Shown in pieces: positions 17,428-24,958 of a stretch of 46,922 bases of DNA. The DNA comes from CAYYMD01 sp964472875. GTDB taxonomy: Bacteria > Planctomycetota > Phycisphaerae > SM23-33. The notes under the pieces are model-generated. The model did no database searches and was not told the origin of the DNA. It saw only the letters and a list, made by a program, of their open reading frames with translations. Location: assembly GCA_964472875.1 (NCBI GenBank), contig CAYYMD010000022.1, positions 1-46,922 of the forward strand, in the 5' to 3' direction. Made by a program: the position numbers and the translations under genes. Numbering within the stretch: the first letter of the stretch is position 1; the number at the start of each line of letters is the position of its first letter.

Positions 17428-17452
17428 AAAAACAGGGTCTGTCCCTGTTTTT
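17428..17452 (-). terminator. Bidirectional hairpin terminator after the pseudouridine synthase gene
   Basis: A perfect 10-bp inverted repeat (AAAAACAGGG at 17428-17437 with CCCTGTTTTT at 17443-17452) with a 5-nt loop and T-runs on either strand. It lies 11 nt beyond the stop of the RluD-type gene and just upstream of the tRNA, so it separates the two transcripts. Confidence 0.8.
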
Positions 17453-17463
17453 GTCGAAAGTCA

Positions 17464-18567
17464 TTATACATTATTGGAATAATCCTTCAATATCTTTAGC
17501 GTGTGGGTGAAATCCTCCGGCATGGGGGCTTCGAGTTTCATCTTTTTCGCCGTGCGGGGATGGTCGAACTCGATGCTCTCGGCGTGCAGCGCCTGCCGCG
17601 TAATCAGTGGCCCCTCGGCGCGGTCGGCGTGGCCCTGCAACTGGCTGACGTACAGCGGCCCGCCGCCGTACATCCTGTCGCCGACCATGGGGTGACCAAT
17701 GTAACTGGCGTGCACGCGAAGCTGGTGCGTGCGGCCGGTTCTGGGGTGCATCCGCAGCAGGGTGAATGCCATTCGTGTGGGGCCCACGTCGCTTATCCGC
17801 TCCAGCACGCGGTACTCGGTCACGGCCGGCTTGGTCGTCCCGGGAAAGGGCCTGCCGGTGATGCGGTGGATACTGAATTTCTCCCGGATGGTCGGGTGTT
17901 TGCCGATGGGCACGTCGATAACGTCGGCGTCGAGGTCCACGAGGCCGTGGACGATGGCCCGGTAGGTCTTGTGTATTTTTCTGTGCTCGAACTGCTGTCC
18001 CAGCCGCCACAGCGCCAGGTCGGTCTTGGCGATGAGCATAATGCCGGTGGTGTCGCGGTCGAGCCGGTGAACGATGCCCGGGCGGAAGACCTCGCCGCTG
18101 GCCGGCAACTCGCCGATGTCGCGCCAGTTCTTTTTGAAGTAATACGCAAGGGCGTTGACCAGCGTGCCGGTCCAGTTGCCCCTGGCCGGGTGGACGATGA
18201 TGTCCGCCTGCTTGTTCAGCGCCAGGATGTCCTCATCCTCGTAGACCACGTCGATGGGTATGGGCTCGGGCGGAATCTCCGGCGGCGTCCGCGGCGGCAG
18301 CATAAGGTCTATGACATCCCCGGCGCGGATGTTGTAACTGGGCTTGACCGTCCGCCCATTGACCGTGACGTTACCCTCGTCGATGTAGCGCTTCAGTGCG
18401 CTCCTGGAGAAATCCTTGCCCATGCGGCCGGAAAGGTATTTGTCGATGCGGCGGTTGACAAGCGACCGGCGGACTTTGATTTGCTTGTGCTCCAGGCCGT
18501 TTTCGTCTGCCCCGATTTCGTCATCCGGGTCGTTCTTTGCGTTCTGTTGTCCGGTGGAATCAGTCAT
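17464..18567 (-). CDS. rluD: RluA/RluD-family 23S rRNA pseudouridine synthase
   Basis: A 367-residue enzyme that isomerises uridine to pseudouridine in RNA. An S4 RNA-binding domain covers about residues 35-90 (RRIDKYLSGRMG, SRSALKRYIDEGNVTVNG). The catalytic domain has the HRLDRDTTG motif at residues 167-175 with the catalytic aspartate Asp170, followed by TYRAIVHG and the HQLRVH motif. S4 plus this motif matches RluD rather than the shorter RluA/RluC types. The N-terminus has a charged extension (about 30 residues) and the C-terminus a Lys/Pro-rich tail. No clear Shine-Dalgarno precedes the ATG at 18567, so the start is tentative. The gene is alone, bounded by terminators on both sides. The exact modified positions cannot be deduced. 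Confidence 0.88.
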   Translation of the reverse strand: MTDSTGQQNAKNDPDDEIGADENGLEHKQIKVRRSLVNRRIDKYLSGRMGKDFSRSALKRYIDEGNVTVNGRTVKPSYNIRAGDVIDLMLPPRTPPEIPPEPIPIDVVYEDEDILALNKQADIIVHPARGNWTGTLVNALAYYFKKNWRDIGELPASGEVFRPGIVHRLDRDTTGIMLIAKTDLALWRLGQQFEHRKIHKTYRAIVHGLVDLDADVIDVPIGKHPTIREKFSIHRITGRPFPGTTKPAVTEYRVLERISDVGPTRMAFTLLRMHPRTGRTHQLRVHASYIGHPMVGDRMYGGGPLYVSQLQGHADRAEGPLITRQALHAESIEFDHPRTAKKMKLEAPMPEDFTHTLKILKDYSNNV

Positions 18568-18601
18568 TTATATCCCGAATATACTCAACCGCCGCATGCG
18601 G

Positions 18602-18670
18602 CAAAAGAAAAGAGCCGCGGGCGCCGTCGGCGACATTGTATCTTACCGCCGTTCGGCGCTGGCGACTCTT
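18602..18670 (-). terminator. Terminator after the corrinoid-protein gene
   Basis: On the minus strand a long inverted repeat (18654-18670 with 18610-18626, 17 positions, two mismatches and one G-U pair) encloses a smaller hairpin and is followed by a T-rich tail (18602-18609). It starts about 32 nt after the corrinoid gene's stop codon and before the RluD-type gene. Confidence 0.6.
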
Positions 18671-18701
18671 CTGGTGTCTGATGCTTTATGCCGGGCTGGT
18701 C

Positions 18702-19331
18702 TTATGCCGAGATGATTTCCTTGACCTTGTCGGCCGCGCTTGCGGCGTCGGGGGCGTAACCGTCGGCGCCGATTTCATTGGCGTAATCCTCGGTCACCGG
18801 CGCGCCGCCGATGATAGTCTTGACTTCGATGCCCGCATCCTTGCACGCCTTGACGACCTCGGCCATCTGGGGCATGGTCGTGGTCAGAAGCGCGCTCATC
18901 GCGCAGACCTTGGCATCCTCGGCCTTGCATGTCTCGATGAATTTTTCTGCAGGGACGTCCGTGCCCACATCGATTACGTTGAGCCCGGCGCCGGTCAGCA
19001 TCATGCCGACCAGGTTCTTGCCGATGTCGTGCAGGTCGCCCTTGACCGTTCCCAGCACCACCGTGCCGATGGGCTTGACGCCGGCGGCGGCGAGTTTCGG
19101 CGCCAGGACGTTCATTCCGCCGTGCATCGCGCGGGCGGCTATGAGAACCTCGGGCACGTAGACCTCGTTGGCCTTGAAACGCCGGCCTATCACTTCCATA
19201 CCGGCGATAAGGCCGTTATTAAGGATTTCCTCGGGCTCCATGCCCTCTTCCAGGGCCTCTTCAGTCAGTTTTACTACCGTGTCTCTGTCGCCTTTTATCA
19301 GTGCATCCGCTATAGCTTGTAAATCAGCCAT
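18702..19331 (-). CDS. Corrinoid-binding protein (methyltransferase cognate B12 protein)
   Basis: A 209-residue protein with the two-part layout of MtaC/MtbC/MetH B12 modules. A helical cap domain occupies about residues 1-85 (with LIAGMEVIGRRF and VYVPEVLIAARAM), followed by a Rossmann-like B12 domain with GDLHDIGKNLV, in which Asp99-x-His101-x-x-Gly104 is the lower-ligand motif. It would carry a methyl-cobamide between a substrate methyltransferase and a corrinoid:acceptor methyltransferase. No methyltransferase, reductive activator or MetH fragment is visible next to it, so its partner must lie elsewhere. An ATG at 19415 is open, but a GAGGAG sequence about 10 nt before the ATG at 19331 and the MADLQAIADAL start match the family. 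No cobalamin riboswitch is visible in the 127 nt upstream. Confidence 0.88.
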   Translation of the reverse strand: MADLQAIADALIKGDRDTVVKLTEEALEEGMEPEEILNNGLIAGMEVIGRRFKANEVYVPEVLIAARAMHGGMNVLAPKLAAAGVKPIGTVVLGTVKGDLHDIGKNLVGMMLTGAGLNVIDVGTDVPAEKFIETCKAEDAKVCAMSALLTTTMPQMAEVVKACKDAGIEVKTIIGGAPVTEDYANEIGADGYAPDAASAADKVKEIISA

Positions 19332-19458
19332 TGAATTAAATCTCCTCTTTCTAATTATACCCCCACACAGAAAAAACCTGCGGGGTTGAATATCGAGAAT
19401 AGGAATATTACCCAAGCAAGGGAAGATTGTAAAGATAATTATTGACCGCCGATCAAGT

Positions 19459-20175
19459 TCAGTCGATACCGGGCAGTGTGGCTGCGGGCGCCTTTTCGAC
19501 GTCTGCGGGGGCGGTGGCGGGTTGAGTGTCCGGCTGAGTTGCCGGTTGCGTATCGGGTGCCGGAGCGGTGGTGGCCATGCGCACAGGTCTCTGCTGCAGG
19601 TCGAGTTTTTTCATGGCCTCCTCGGCCACCGCCAGCACGGGCCAGCTGGCAAGGTCTTCCATTTCCATAACCGCACGGTATTGTTTTTTTGCCTCGGCGG
19701 CGTCGCCGTCGAATTCCGCCAGGCGGGCCAGCCCCAGTCGCGCCTTGGCCAGCGCCTGCCTGTGGCCGGCGAATTTATCCTCCACGCGTTTATAGGCCTC
19801 TCGTGCGCCTTTGAGCAACTTCTGACTTTCGCCCTTGCCCTGCAGCATCCTCCGCAGACGCATATCGCCCAAGGCCACCAGCGACAGTGCCGCTATACGC
19901 GGGTTATCATCCTGCTCGGTCAGGGCTTTCAGCCCGGCGGCGCGCTTTTCGTAAGACATCTCGCGCGCGGTCACCATCGCCTCGTAGCGGCTTTGAATTT
20001 CCACAGCGCGGCTTTGCTGACTGGTGTACAGCCGCCAAATCACAAACACGGCCACGGCGATCACCAGCACCGCCCAGAAGATGTAATTGCCGTACTTCTT
20101 GAAAAACCTGCCGACCTTGACAAGTTCCTCGTCAAGAACGTTATGCTTTAGTTCGTGCCTCCGTGATGACTTCAT
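19459..20175 (-). CDS. Membrane-anchored TPR-like protein
   Basis: A 238-residue protein with one N-terminal transmembrane helix (about residues 32-50, IFWAVLVIAVAVFVIW) after a basic cytoplasmic segment. Helical repeats in the exterior part (about 55-190) resemble the TPR-like domain of YfgM/TPR_21 proteins, which assist chaperones and the Sec translocon. The C-terminal 45 residues are a low-complexity Pro/Ala/Thr/Gln linker with repeated DTQPAT units. It lies 24 nt from the small lipoprotein gene upstream, suggesting one transcript. The function is not determined; YfgM-like is a fold resemblance only. Confidence 0.7.
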   Translation of the reverse strand: MKSSRRHELKHNVLDEELVKVGRFFKKYGNYIFWAVLVIAVAVFVIWRLYTSQQSRAVEIQSRYEAMVTAREMSYEKRAAGLKALTEQDDNPRIAALSLVALGDMRLRRMLQGKGESQKLLKGAREAYKRVEDKFAGHRQALAKARLGLARLAEFDGDAAEAKKQYRAVMEMEDLASWPVLAVAEEAMKKLDLQQRPVRMATTAPAPDTQPATQPDTQPATAPADVEKAPAATLPGID

Positions 20176-20199
20176 ATCTCTTGCTTTTACCTCTTTTGT

Positions 20200-20667
20200 T
20201 TACTTTTTCGATACGACCCTTCCCGCCGTCACGGAATGCACGTGAACGTAGACGGGATGAAGCCAGCTGCCCTTGGTTATGGTAATGGTGCAGCGCTCGG
20301 TCTGTTTTTCGAATTCGAGTATTATCTCGCTGTTGACCGTTCTCATGTTGACCAGCGACCAGTTGGTGACCGGCATCTGGCGGCGGTAGAACTCCCGCAC
20401 GGCGTAGCGGTCGGCCTTGCCCTTATAGGTATGGTCTATCCAGCGGGCGCTTCCGGCCGTCATGTCGCGGCTGTGCTCCATGTCGAGTTTGAAGCCGACC
20501 GGCACCGGTATGTCCGATATGGGCGGGCGGCTCTTGGCCACCAGTTGCGGACTGTTTTCCACAACCTGCGGCGCGCCGTTGCGGGGATTCACCACGGTGG
20601 TTTTATTCTCGCACCCCGCCACACACAGTATGCCGACTGTCAGTATTAAGATTGCTGCCTTGTTCAT
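20200..20667 (-). CDS. Small lipoprotein of unknown function
   Basis: A 155-residue lipoprotein. The signal peptide MNKAAILILTVGILCVAGC ends in a lipobox VAGC with Cys19. The mature part has a short linker and a conserved-looking domain (VGFKLDMEHSRDM, YKGKADRYAVREFYRRQMP, NWSLVNMRTVNSEIILEF) reminiscent of planctomycete outer-envelope proteins annotated as hypothetical. An ATG at 20751 is open in frame but adds a sequence without signal features; GGAG at 20675-20678 supports the start at 20667. It is probably transcribed with the TPR protein 24 nt downstream. I do not recognise the family. Confidence 0.7.
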   Translation of the reverse strand: MNKAAILILTVGILCVAGCENKTTVVNPRNGAPQVVENSPQLVAKSRPPISDIPVPVGFKLDMEHSRDMTAGSARWIDHTYKGKADRYAVREFYRRQMPVTNWSLVNMRTVNSEIILEFEKQTERCTITITKGSWLHPVYVHVHSVTAGRVVSKK

Positions 20668-20942
20668 CTCGTATTCTCCAGCTCGGGGGCGCGTAAGGTA
20701 TTCATCGGCGCCCTCCGTGCCCGCCGGGTTTGAAATCATGGCCGGGGGCACTTTCTACGTTCATAGACCAGTGTCTTATTGTCAAACTTTTTTATCCGCG
20801 AGTAATTTTATCGTCAATTTCATCGCTTTGCCGCCAGTGGATTAATTCCCCGCATACGTTTATAACGCCCGCCGGGTTGCAGGAAACAGCAAATTATATT
20901 GTAAAAACGGCCCTGTATGCTTAATTTGTTGTGTTGTTAGCG

Positions 20943-21314
20943 ATGCAAAAGGACCTGAACGTGATTGTAGTGCTGAACCTGTTTGACATAATCCCCGGCA
21001 AAAAAGAGATGTACGCACAGTACCTGCGGCGCATCCGGCCGATACTGACCCGCCACGGCGCCAGGGTGCTGCTGTACGGACTGACCAGGATGATTTACAT
21101 GGGCGACGCCCGGCAGGAATACTGCGGGCTTATCGCCTACGAGTCGCTTGGCGACCTGCGGCGTCTGTCGCACGATCCGGAGTTCATCGAAATCCGGCCG
21201 ATGCGGGACTCCTCCACGACAAATTACGTACTGACGGCCATCGAGAGTTTCCCGTCGCTTAACGACGCCATCGACTATCTGGAAAACAACCGGTTTCCGC
21301 CAGAGTCACGTTAA
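20943..21314 (+). CDS. DUF1330-like small protein
   Basis: A 123-residue soluble protein with the ferredoxin-like dimeric alpha/beta-barrel look of DUF1330/EthD-type proteins: an early strand VIVVLNLF, a helix MYAQYLRRIRPIL, then GLIAYESLGDLRRLSHDPEF. No catalytic residues are recognised. A GTG at 20931 is in frame; the ATG at 20943 is the likelier start. It ends 32 nt before ilvD and may share its transcript, but there is no established link between this family and branched-chain amino acid synthesis. Confidence 0.7.
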   Translation: MQKDLNVIVVLNLFDIIPGKKEMYAQYLRRIRPILTRHGARVLLYGLTRMIYMGDARQEYCGLIAYESLGDLRRLSHDPEFIEIRPMRDSSTTNYVLTAIESFPSLNDAIDYLENNRFPPESR

Positions 21315-21346
21315 CGAACCGTCCAACGCAAGGAAGGATACATAAC

Positions 21347-23224
21347 ATGCGCTCAGACAATGTAAAAAAGGGTCCCCAGCGGGGACCGCACCGCAGTCTG
21401 CTCAAGGCCACCGGCCTGAGCGATTCCGACATACGCCGCCCGTTCGTGGCGGTGGTCAACAGCTACAGCGATACAGTTCCCGGACACGTGCACCTCGACG
21501 CCGTGGGCGAGTTCGTCAAGCAACAGGTGCAAAAGTCCGGCGCAACGGCGATGCTGTTCAACACCATCGCCATCTGCGACGGCATCGCCATGGGGCACTA
21601 CGGCATGAAATATTCGCTGCCCTCGCGCGAACTCATCGCCGACAGCGTCGAGTCCATGTGCGAGGCGCACCAGTTCGACGCCATGATATGCATCACCAAC
21701 TGCGACAAAATCGTCCCGGGTATGCTGATGGCTGCGCTCAGGGTGAACATACCCACGGTGTTCGTCTCCGGCGGGCCCATGGAGGCCGGCTGCGTGGCAG
21801 GGAAGGATGTGGACCTTATCGACCAGTTTTACGCCGTGGCCCAGCAGCAAACCGGAAATATGACCGCCAAGGAAGCGGCCGAGTACGAGAACAACACCTG
21901 CCCCACCTGCGGCTCGTGCAGCGGCATGTTCACCGCCAACAGCATGAACTGCCTGTGCGAGGCGATAGGAATGGCGCCCCCGGGCAACGGCACCACGCTG
22001 GCGACCGCGCCTGCGCGGATGGAACTGTTCAAAATCGGCGCGCGGCGCATCGTGGACATGGCGCGTAAGTGGACAAAAGACGGCTGCAAGAAGACCTACC
22101 CGCTGCTGCCCCGGCGGATAATGAACAAGAAGGCGTTCGAGAACGCCTTCACGCTGGACATGGCCATGGGCGGCTCGACGAACACCGTCCTGCATCTGCT
22201 GGCGATGGCCAACGAGGCGGGTGTAAAATTCACGCTCCGGGACGTCCAGCGAATCTCCAAAAGGACGCCCAACATCTGCCGCGTTGCGCCCTCGTCCACA
22301 CCGGAAGGCAAAATCTACCACGTGCAGGACGTCCACCGCGCCGGCGGCATACACACCATCCTGCATCAGCTGAAAAGAGACAAGAAAAGTCTGCTCAACG
22401 ACCGTTGCATGACCGTCACCGACAGGACGCTGGCCGAGAACATAAACCGCTGGTCGCTGCGCGGCGGCAAAATATGCGCTGCCGCAAAGCGGGTCTACCG
22501 CAACGGCTGGCAGGCGACAGGGCGCAGCGTGGAGGCGGTCCGCGCGATGTACCGCGGGCAGAAGCCGGTGCATCTGTCGGCCCGCAACAAAAATCCGGAG
22601 TTCGACCCGCAGGACGTGATACGCCCGATTAAAAACGCCTACACCAAAGAAGGCGGCCTGGTGGTGCTCTACGGCAACATCGCCAAAAACGGTGCGGTGG
22701 TCAAACTTGCCGGCGTCGACCCGGCTATGCTGCAGCACACCGGACCGGCGAAGATATTCGAGAACCAGGAGGCCGCCTGCAAGGGCATCCTGGGCGGCAG
22801 GGTCAAGGCCGGCGACGTGGTGGTCATCCGCAACGAGGGGCCAAAGGGCGGGCCCGGCATGCAGGAGATGCTTGCCCCGACAAGTTACATAAAGGGCATG
22901 GACCTTGGCGACAAGTGCGCGCTGATTACCGACGGGCGGTTCAGCGGCGGCACGGCCGGGGCGTGCATAGGACACGTATCGCCCGAGGCCGCCGCCGGAG
23001 GCGAAATCGGCCTGCTGAAAAACGGCGACAAAATCCGCATCAACATACCGGCGGGCAAACTCGAGGCCAGGGTCACAAAGACGGAGTTCGACAAGCGCCG
23101 CAAGACCTACAAGCCCCGACCGCCGCAGATAACGCACGGCGCGCTCGGCCGATACGCCGCCCACGCCACCAGCGCCGACACCGGCGCCGTCCTCGACTGG
23201 CCGGGAAAGGAAAAGAAAAAATAA
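21347..23224 (+). CDS. ilvD: Dihydroxy-acid dehydratase
   Basis: A 625-residue IlvD/Edd-family enzyme that dehydrates 2,3-dihydroxy-isovalerate and 2,3-dihydroxy-3-methylvalerate in valine, leucine and isoleucine synthesis. Signature segments are present: VNSYSDTVPGHVHL, DGIAMGH, YSLPSRELIADSVE, ITNCDKIVPGM and CPTCGSCSGMFTANSMNC with cluster-ligand cysteines, plus the C-terminal ITDGRFSGGTAGACIGH. The start is supported by AAGGAAGG about 9 nt upstream. No other ilv or leu genes lie nearby. The last part of its 3' end (23172-23205) is duplicated 721 nt downstream. The related sugar-acid dehydratases of this family are an alternative, but the length and motifs match IlvD. Confidence 0.93.
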   Translation: MRSDNVKKGPQRGPHRSLLKATGLSDSDIRRPFVAVVNSYSDTVPGHVHLDAVGEFVKQQVQKSGATAMLFNTIAICDGIAMGHYGMKYSLPSRELIADSVESMCEAHQFDAMICITNCDKIVPGMLMAALRVNIPTVFVSGGPMEAGCVAGKDVDLIDQFYAVAQQQTGNMTAKEAAEYENNTCPTCGSCSGMFTANSMNCLCEAIGMAPPGNGTTLATAPARMELFKIGARRIVDMARKWTKDGCKKTYPLLPRRIMNKKAFENAFTLDMAMGGSTNTVLHLLAMANEAGVKFTLRDVQRISKRTPNICRVAPSSTPEGKIYHVQDVHRAGGIHTILHQLKRDKKSLLNDRCMTVTDRTLAENINRWSLRGGKICAAAKRVYRNGWQATGRSVEAVRAMYRGQKPVHLSARNKNPEFDPQDVIRPIKNAYTKEGGLVVLYGNIAKNGAVVKLAGVDPAMLQHTGPAKIFENQEAACKGILGGRVKAGDVVVIRNEGPKGGPGMQEMLAPTSYIKGMDLGDKCALITDGRFSGGTAGACIGHVSPEAAAGGEIGLLKNGDKIRINIPAGKLEARVTKTEFDKRRKTYKPRPPQITHGALGRYAAHATSADTGAVLDWPGKEKKK

Positions 23225-23250
23225 AACTGGTACATGGCGGAGAACAGGGT

Positions 23251-23733
23251 ATGACCTCTGTAAAACAAAAAATCCGGCTCTATGCGGACACTTCGGTTTA
23301 CGGTGGCGCTTTTGATGATGAATTTTAAAGACACACCGAACAACTATTTTCAGGGATACGCCAGGGCAGGTATCAGCTTGTAACTTCTGCACTGGTCAAA
23401 GAGGAACTCGAGCAAGCTCCGCGTGAGATCATAGCGCTGTTCAGCGAATATTTGGCATCGGCTGAAGTGACGGATATAAACGAAGAAGTTCTTGGATTGC
23501 AGGATGCATATCTCAAGGCGAAGATACTTTCTTCAAAATGGGCTACAGATGCGATGCATATCGCCCTTGCGACAATATCCGGATGTTCCGTGATAGTCAG
23601 TTGGAATTTCAAGCACATAGTTAACTTTCGTAAAATTCCCTTGTATAATGCAATAAACGAAATAAACGGTTATCCGAGAATATATATTTGCTCGCCTCCG
23701 GAGGTGGTTGGCGATGAAAACAAAGACATTTGA
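23251..23733 (+). pseudogene. PIN-domain toxin gene interrupted by one in-frame stop
   Basis: The frame from 23251 reads a PIN-domain protein of 160 codons with a single TAA at codon 26 (23326-23328); the frame continues correctly on both sides. Family signs are the first acidic residue in YADTSVYGG, then LVKEEL, the DAMHIALA segment and SWNFKHIVN. These are the metal-binding positions of PIN ribonucleases found in toxin-antitoxin pairs. The stop falls just after DDEF, where relatives continue with a charged helix. The gene starts 26 nt after ilvD. Either it is a recent nonsense mutant, or the base is a sequencing error, or a shorter product starts internally. Its overlapping small partner is intact. 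Confidence 0.8.
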
Positions 23734-23866
23734 TTGTGTTGAAATGAAAAGGAAAGGCGCGCGGTACGTCCGTCAGATATTGCGGGATAAAAGCAAATCT
23801 CAGCAATTGAACTTTTGGAAGAAAAAAACATATTCATTACGTCGCCACGCGTCCGATCACAAATAG
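23714..23866 (+). CDS. Small putative antitoxin partner of the PIN gene
   Basis: A 50-residue basic protein beginning MKTKTFDCVEMKRKGARYVR and overlapping the end of the PIN frame by 20 nt. I recall small genes with a similar FDxVxMKRKG opening directly downstream of PIN genes of this type, where they are taken as antitoxins; this is memory of a pattern, not a search result. The Lys/Arg-rich C-terminus is shorter than I would expect, so it may be slightly truncated. GGAGGTGG at 23699-23706 gives a ribosome-binding site. It appears intact although its toxin partner is broken. Confidence 0.55.
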   Translation: MKTKTFDCVEMKRKGARYVRQILRDKSKSQQLNFWKKKTYSLRRHASDHK

Positions 23867-23892
23867 TCTGCTCGTTGCTCGAACCTTTCCAT

Positions 23893-23957
23893 GCGCCGAT
23901 ACCGGCGCCGTCCTCGATTGGCCGGGCAGACCCAAAACCGAAACAACCTCCGCCTGA
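23893..23957 (+). pseudogene. Relic of an ilvD 3' end
   Basis: Positions 23893-23926 repeat 34 nt of the ilvD 3' end (23172-23205) with two differences, both C-to-T changes in the third base of Asp codons. The frame reads ADTGAVLDWPG as in IlvD, then diverges and ends at TGA (23955-23957). It cannot encode a functional protein. It marks either a duplication made when the toxin-antitoxin segment inserted or the remnant of a displaced ilvD end. Confidence 0.75.
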
Positions 23958-23984
23958 GCACTTGTAAACGGTATCGGATATCGG

Positions 23985-24140
23985 GATAATATAGATATGA
24001 TCGTTGAAGACCTTGTAAAGAACAAACAAACTGGTCGTTGACCTCGGAAACTTCTCGGTAGGAAAGTTGACGTAGTGACGGGAAAAGGACTTCACTGATA
24101 TATCCGCGACCGGATTCTTAAAGAGGCCAAACCGCCATGA
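23985..24140 (+). pseudogene. Remnant of an MNT nucleotidyltransferase antitoxin gene
   Basis: The last 90 nt (24051-24140) read LLGRKVDVVTGKGLH, a TGA codon at 24096-24098, then YIRDRILKEAKPP and a stop. This is the typical C-terminal end of minimal nucleotidyltransferase (MNT) antitoxins paired with HEPN toxins. Upstream in the same frame DNIDMIVEDLVKNKQTG resembles the metal-binding strand of the family, but a stop and an apparent frameshift intervene and the GSxxxG part is missing. Its stop overlaps the ATG of the next nucleotidyltransferase gene as ATGA. It is non-functional. Confidence 0.65.
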
Positions 24141-24418
24141 AAGACGATATTATAGATAGACTTGAAGAAGCCGCAGAGGTGCTCAAATCCTTCGGCGCAA
24201 AAGAAGTCTATGTTTTCGGTTCCGTCAGCGAAGGACGCGGGCGAACCTGCAGAGATGTTGACATGGCAGTTTCCGGGCTACCGCCGGAAGTTTTCTTTGT
24301 GGCGATGGGCCACGCTTCCGACGTGCTCCGCGCACCGATGGACCTCATTGATCTTGACGAGGGTGGGCCTTTCGTAGAACACCTTAAAAGGAACAAGAAA
24401 CTTGACCGCGTCGCGTGA
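24137..24418 (+). CDS. MNT-type nucleotidyltransferase, putative antitoxin
   Basis: A 93-residue minimal nucleotidyltransferase. The GS motif (FGSVSEGRGR, Gly28-Ser29) and the metal-binding aspartates (RDVDMAV, Asp40 and Asp42) are present, followed by a VDLIDLDEGGPF-like segment near the C-terminus. Characterised MNT antitoxins AMPylate their HEPN ribonuclease partner and so block it. The next gene, overlapping by 17 nt, is a HepT-like HEPN protein, which fits such a pair. It starts within the stop of an older nucleotidyltransferase remnant. The gene itself is open throughout. Confidence 0.82.
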   Translation: MKDDIIDRLEEAAEVLKSFGAKEVYVFGSVSEGRGRTCRDVDMAVSGLPPEVFFVAMGHASDVLRAPMDLIDLDEGGPFVEHLKRNKKLDRVA

Positions 24419-24863
24419 ACTGTCACAGGAAATTGAACTGGAATTGTCGCTACTAAGCGATCTGCTTGATCGATATGATTCTGTCATATCACCGCCTCTG
24501 AAAAAGCCCGATGAAATTTCCATGCTGGCGATTGCCGGGATTCTGAATTCGTTCTATAACGGAGTGGAAAATATTCTGAAGCGCATCGCAGTGCGGATTG
24601 ATTGTTCACTTCCCGACGGACCGTCGTGACATCAGGATTTGCTTAGACAAATGGCGGAATCCAATGTGCTTAGGCGCGAGGTTCTTTCCGAAGAAATGAG
24701 ATTGGCTCTAAAGATTTATTTGGATTTTCGTCATTTCTATCGTCATCCGTATGTTCACAGGATTGACTGGGCTAAAATCATGCCCCTTGTTGAAAAACTC
24801 AGGGACACATTCGATATGTTTTCTGTCGAGATGCGATCATTTGTCAAATCGCTGCAAAATTAG
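24402..24863 (+). pseudogene. HepT-like HEPN ribonuclease toxin gene interrupted by in-frame TGA
   Basis: From a TTG start at 24402 the frame encodes about 153 residues of a helical HEPN protein, broken only by TGA at 24627-24629 (codon 76). The context before and after reads GPS, stop, HQDLLRQM; as I recall, relatives have tryptophan here, so TGG probably became TGA. The HEPN catalytic Rx4H motif is present downstream as RHFYRH (starting at codon 110). The N-terminal part includes LAIAGILNSFYNGVENILKRIA, the dimerising helix. The overlap with the MNT gene indicates a coupled toxin-antitoxin pair. Without readthrough the product stops before the active site and would not be toxic. Confidence 0.78.
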
Positions 24864-24958
24864 AATCAACATCTCACTCGTAAACACGTGTAATTCGCAG
24901 TGCATTTGTCAAAGAATCCGTTACATCGGCGCGGGGATAATGTAATTTCACGTTCGAG

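Noticed and set aside
21353..23392. Long minus-strand open frame opposite ilvD
   Set aside because: It mirrors the G/C-rich ilvD codons and has low-complexity His/Arg/Gly composition with no recognisable motif.
23251..24863. Genetic-code reassignment of TGA
   Set aside because: Confident genes in the window end in TGA, and one of the three in-frame stops is TAA.
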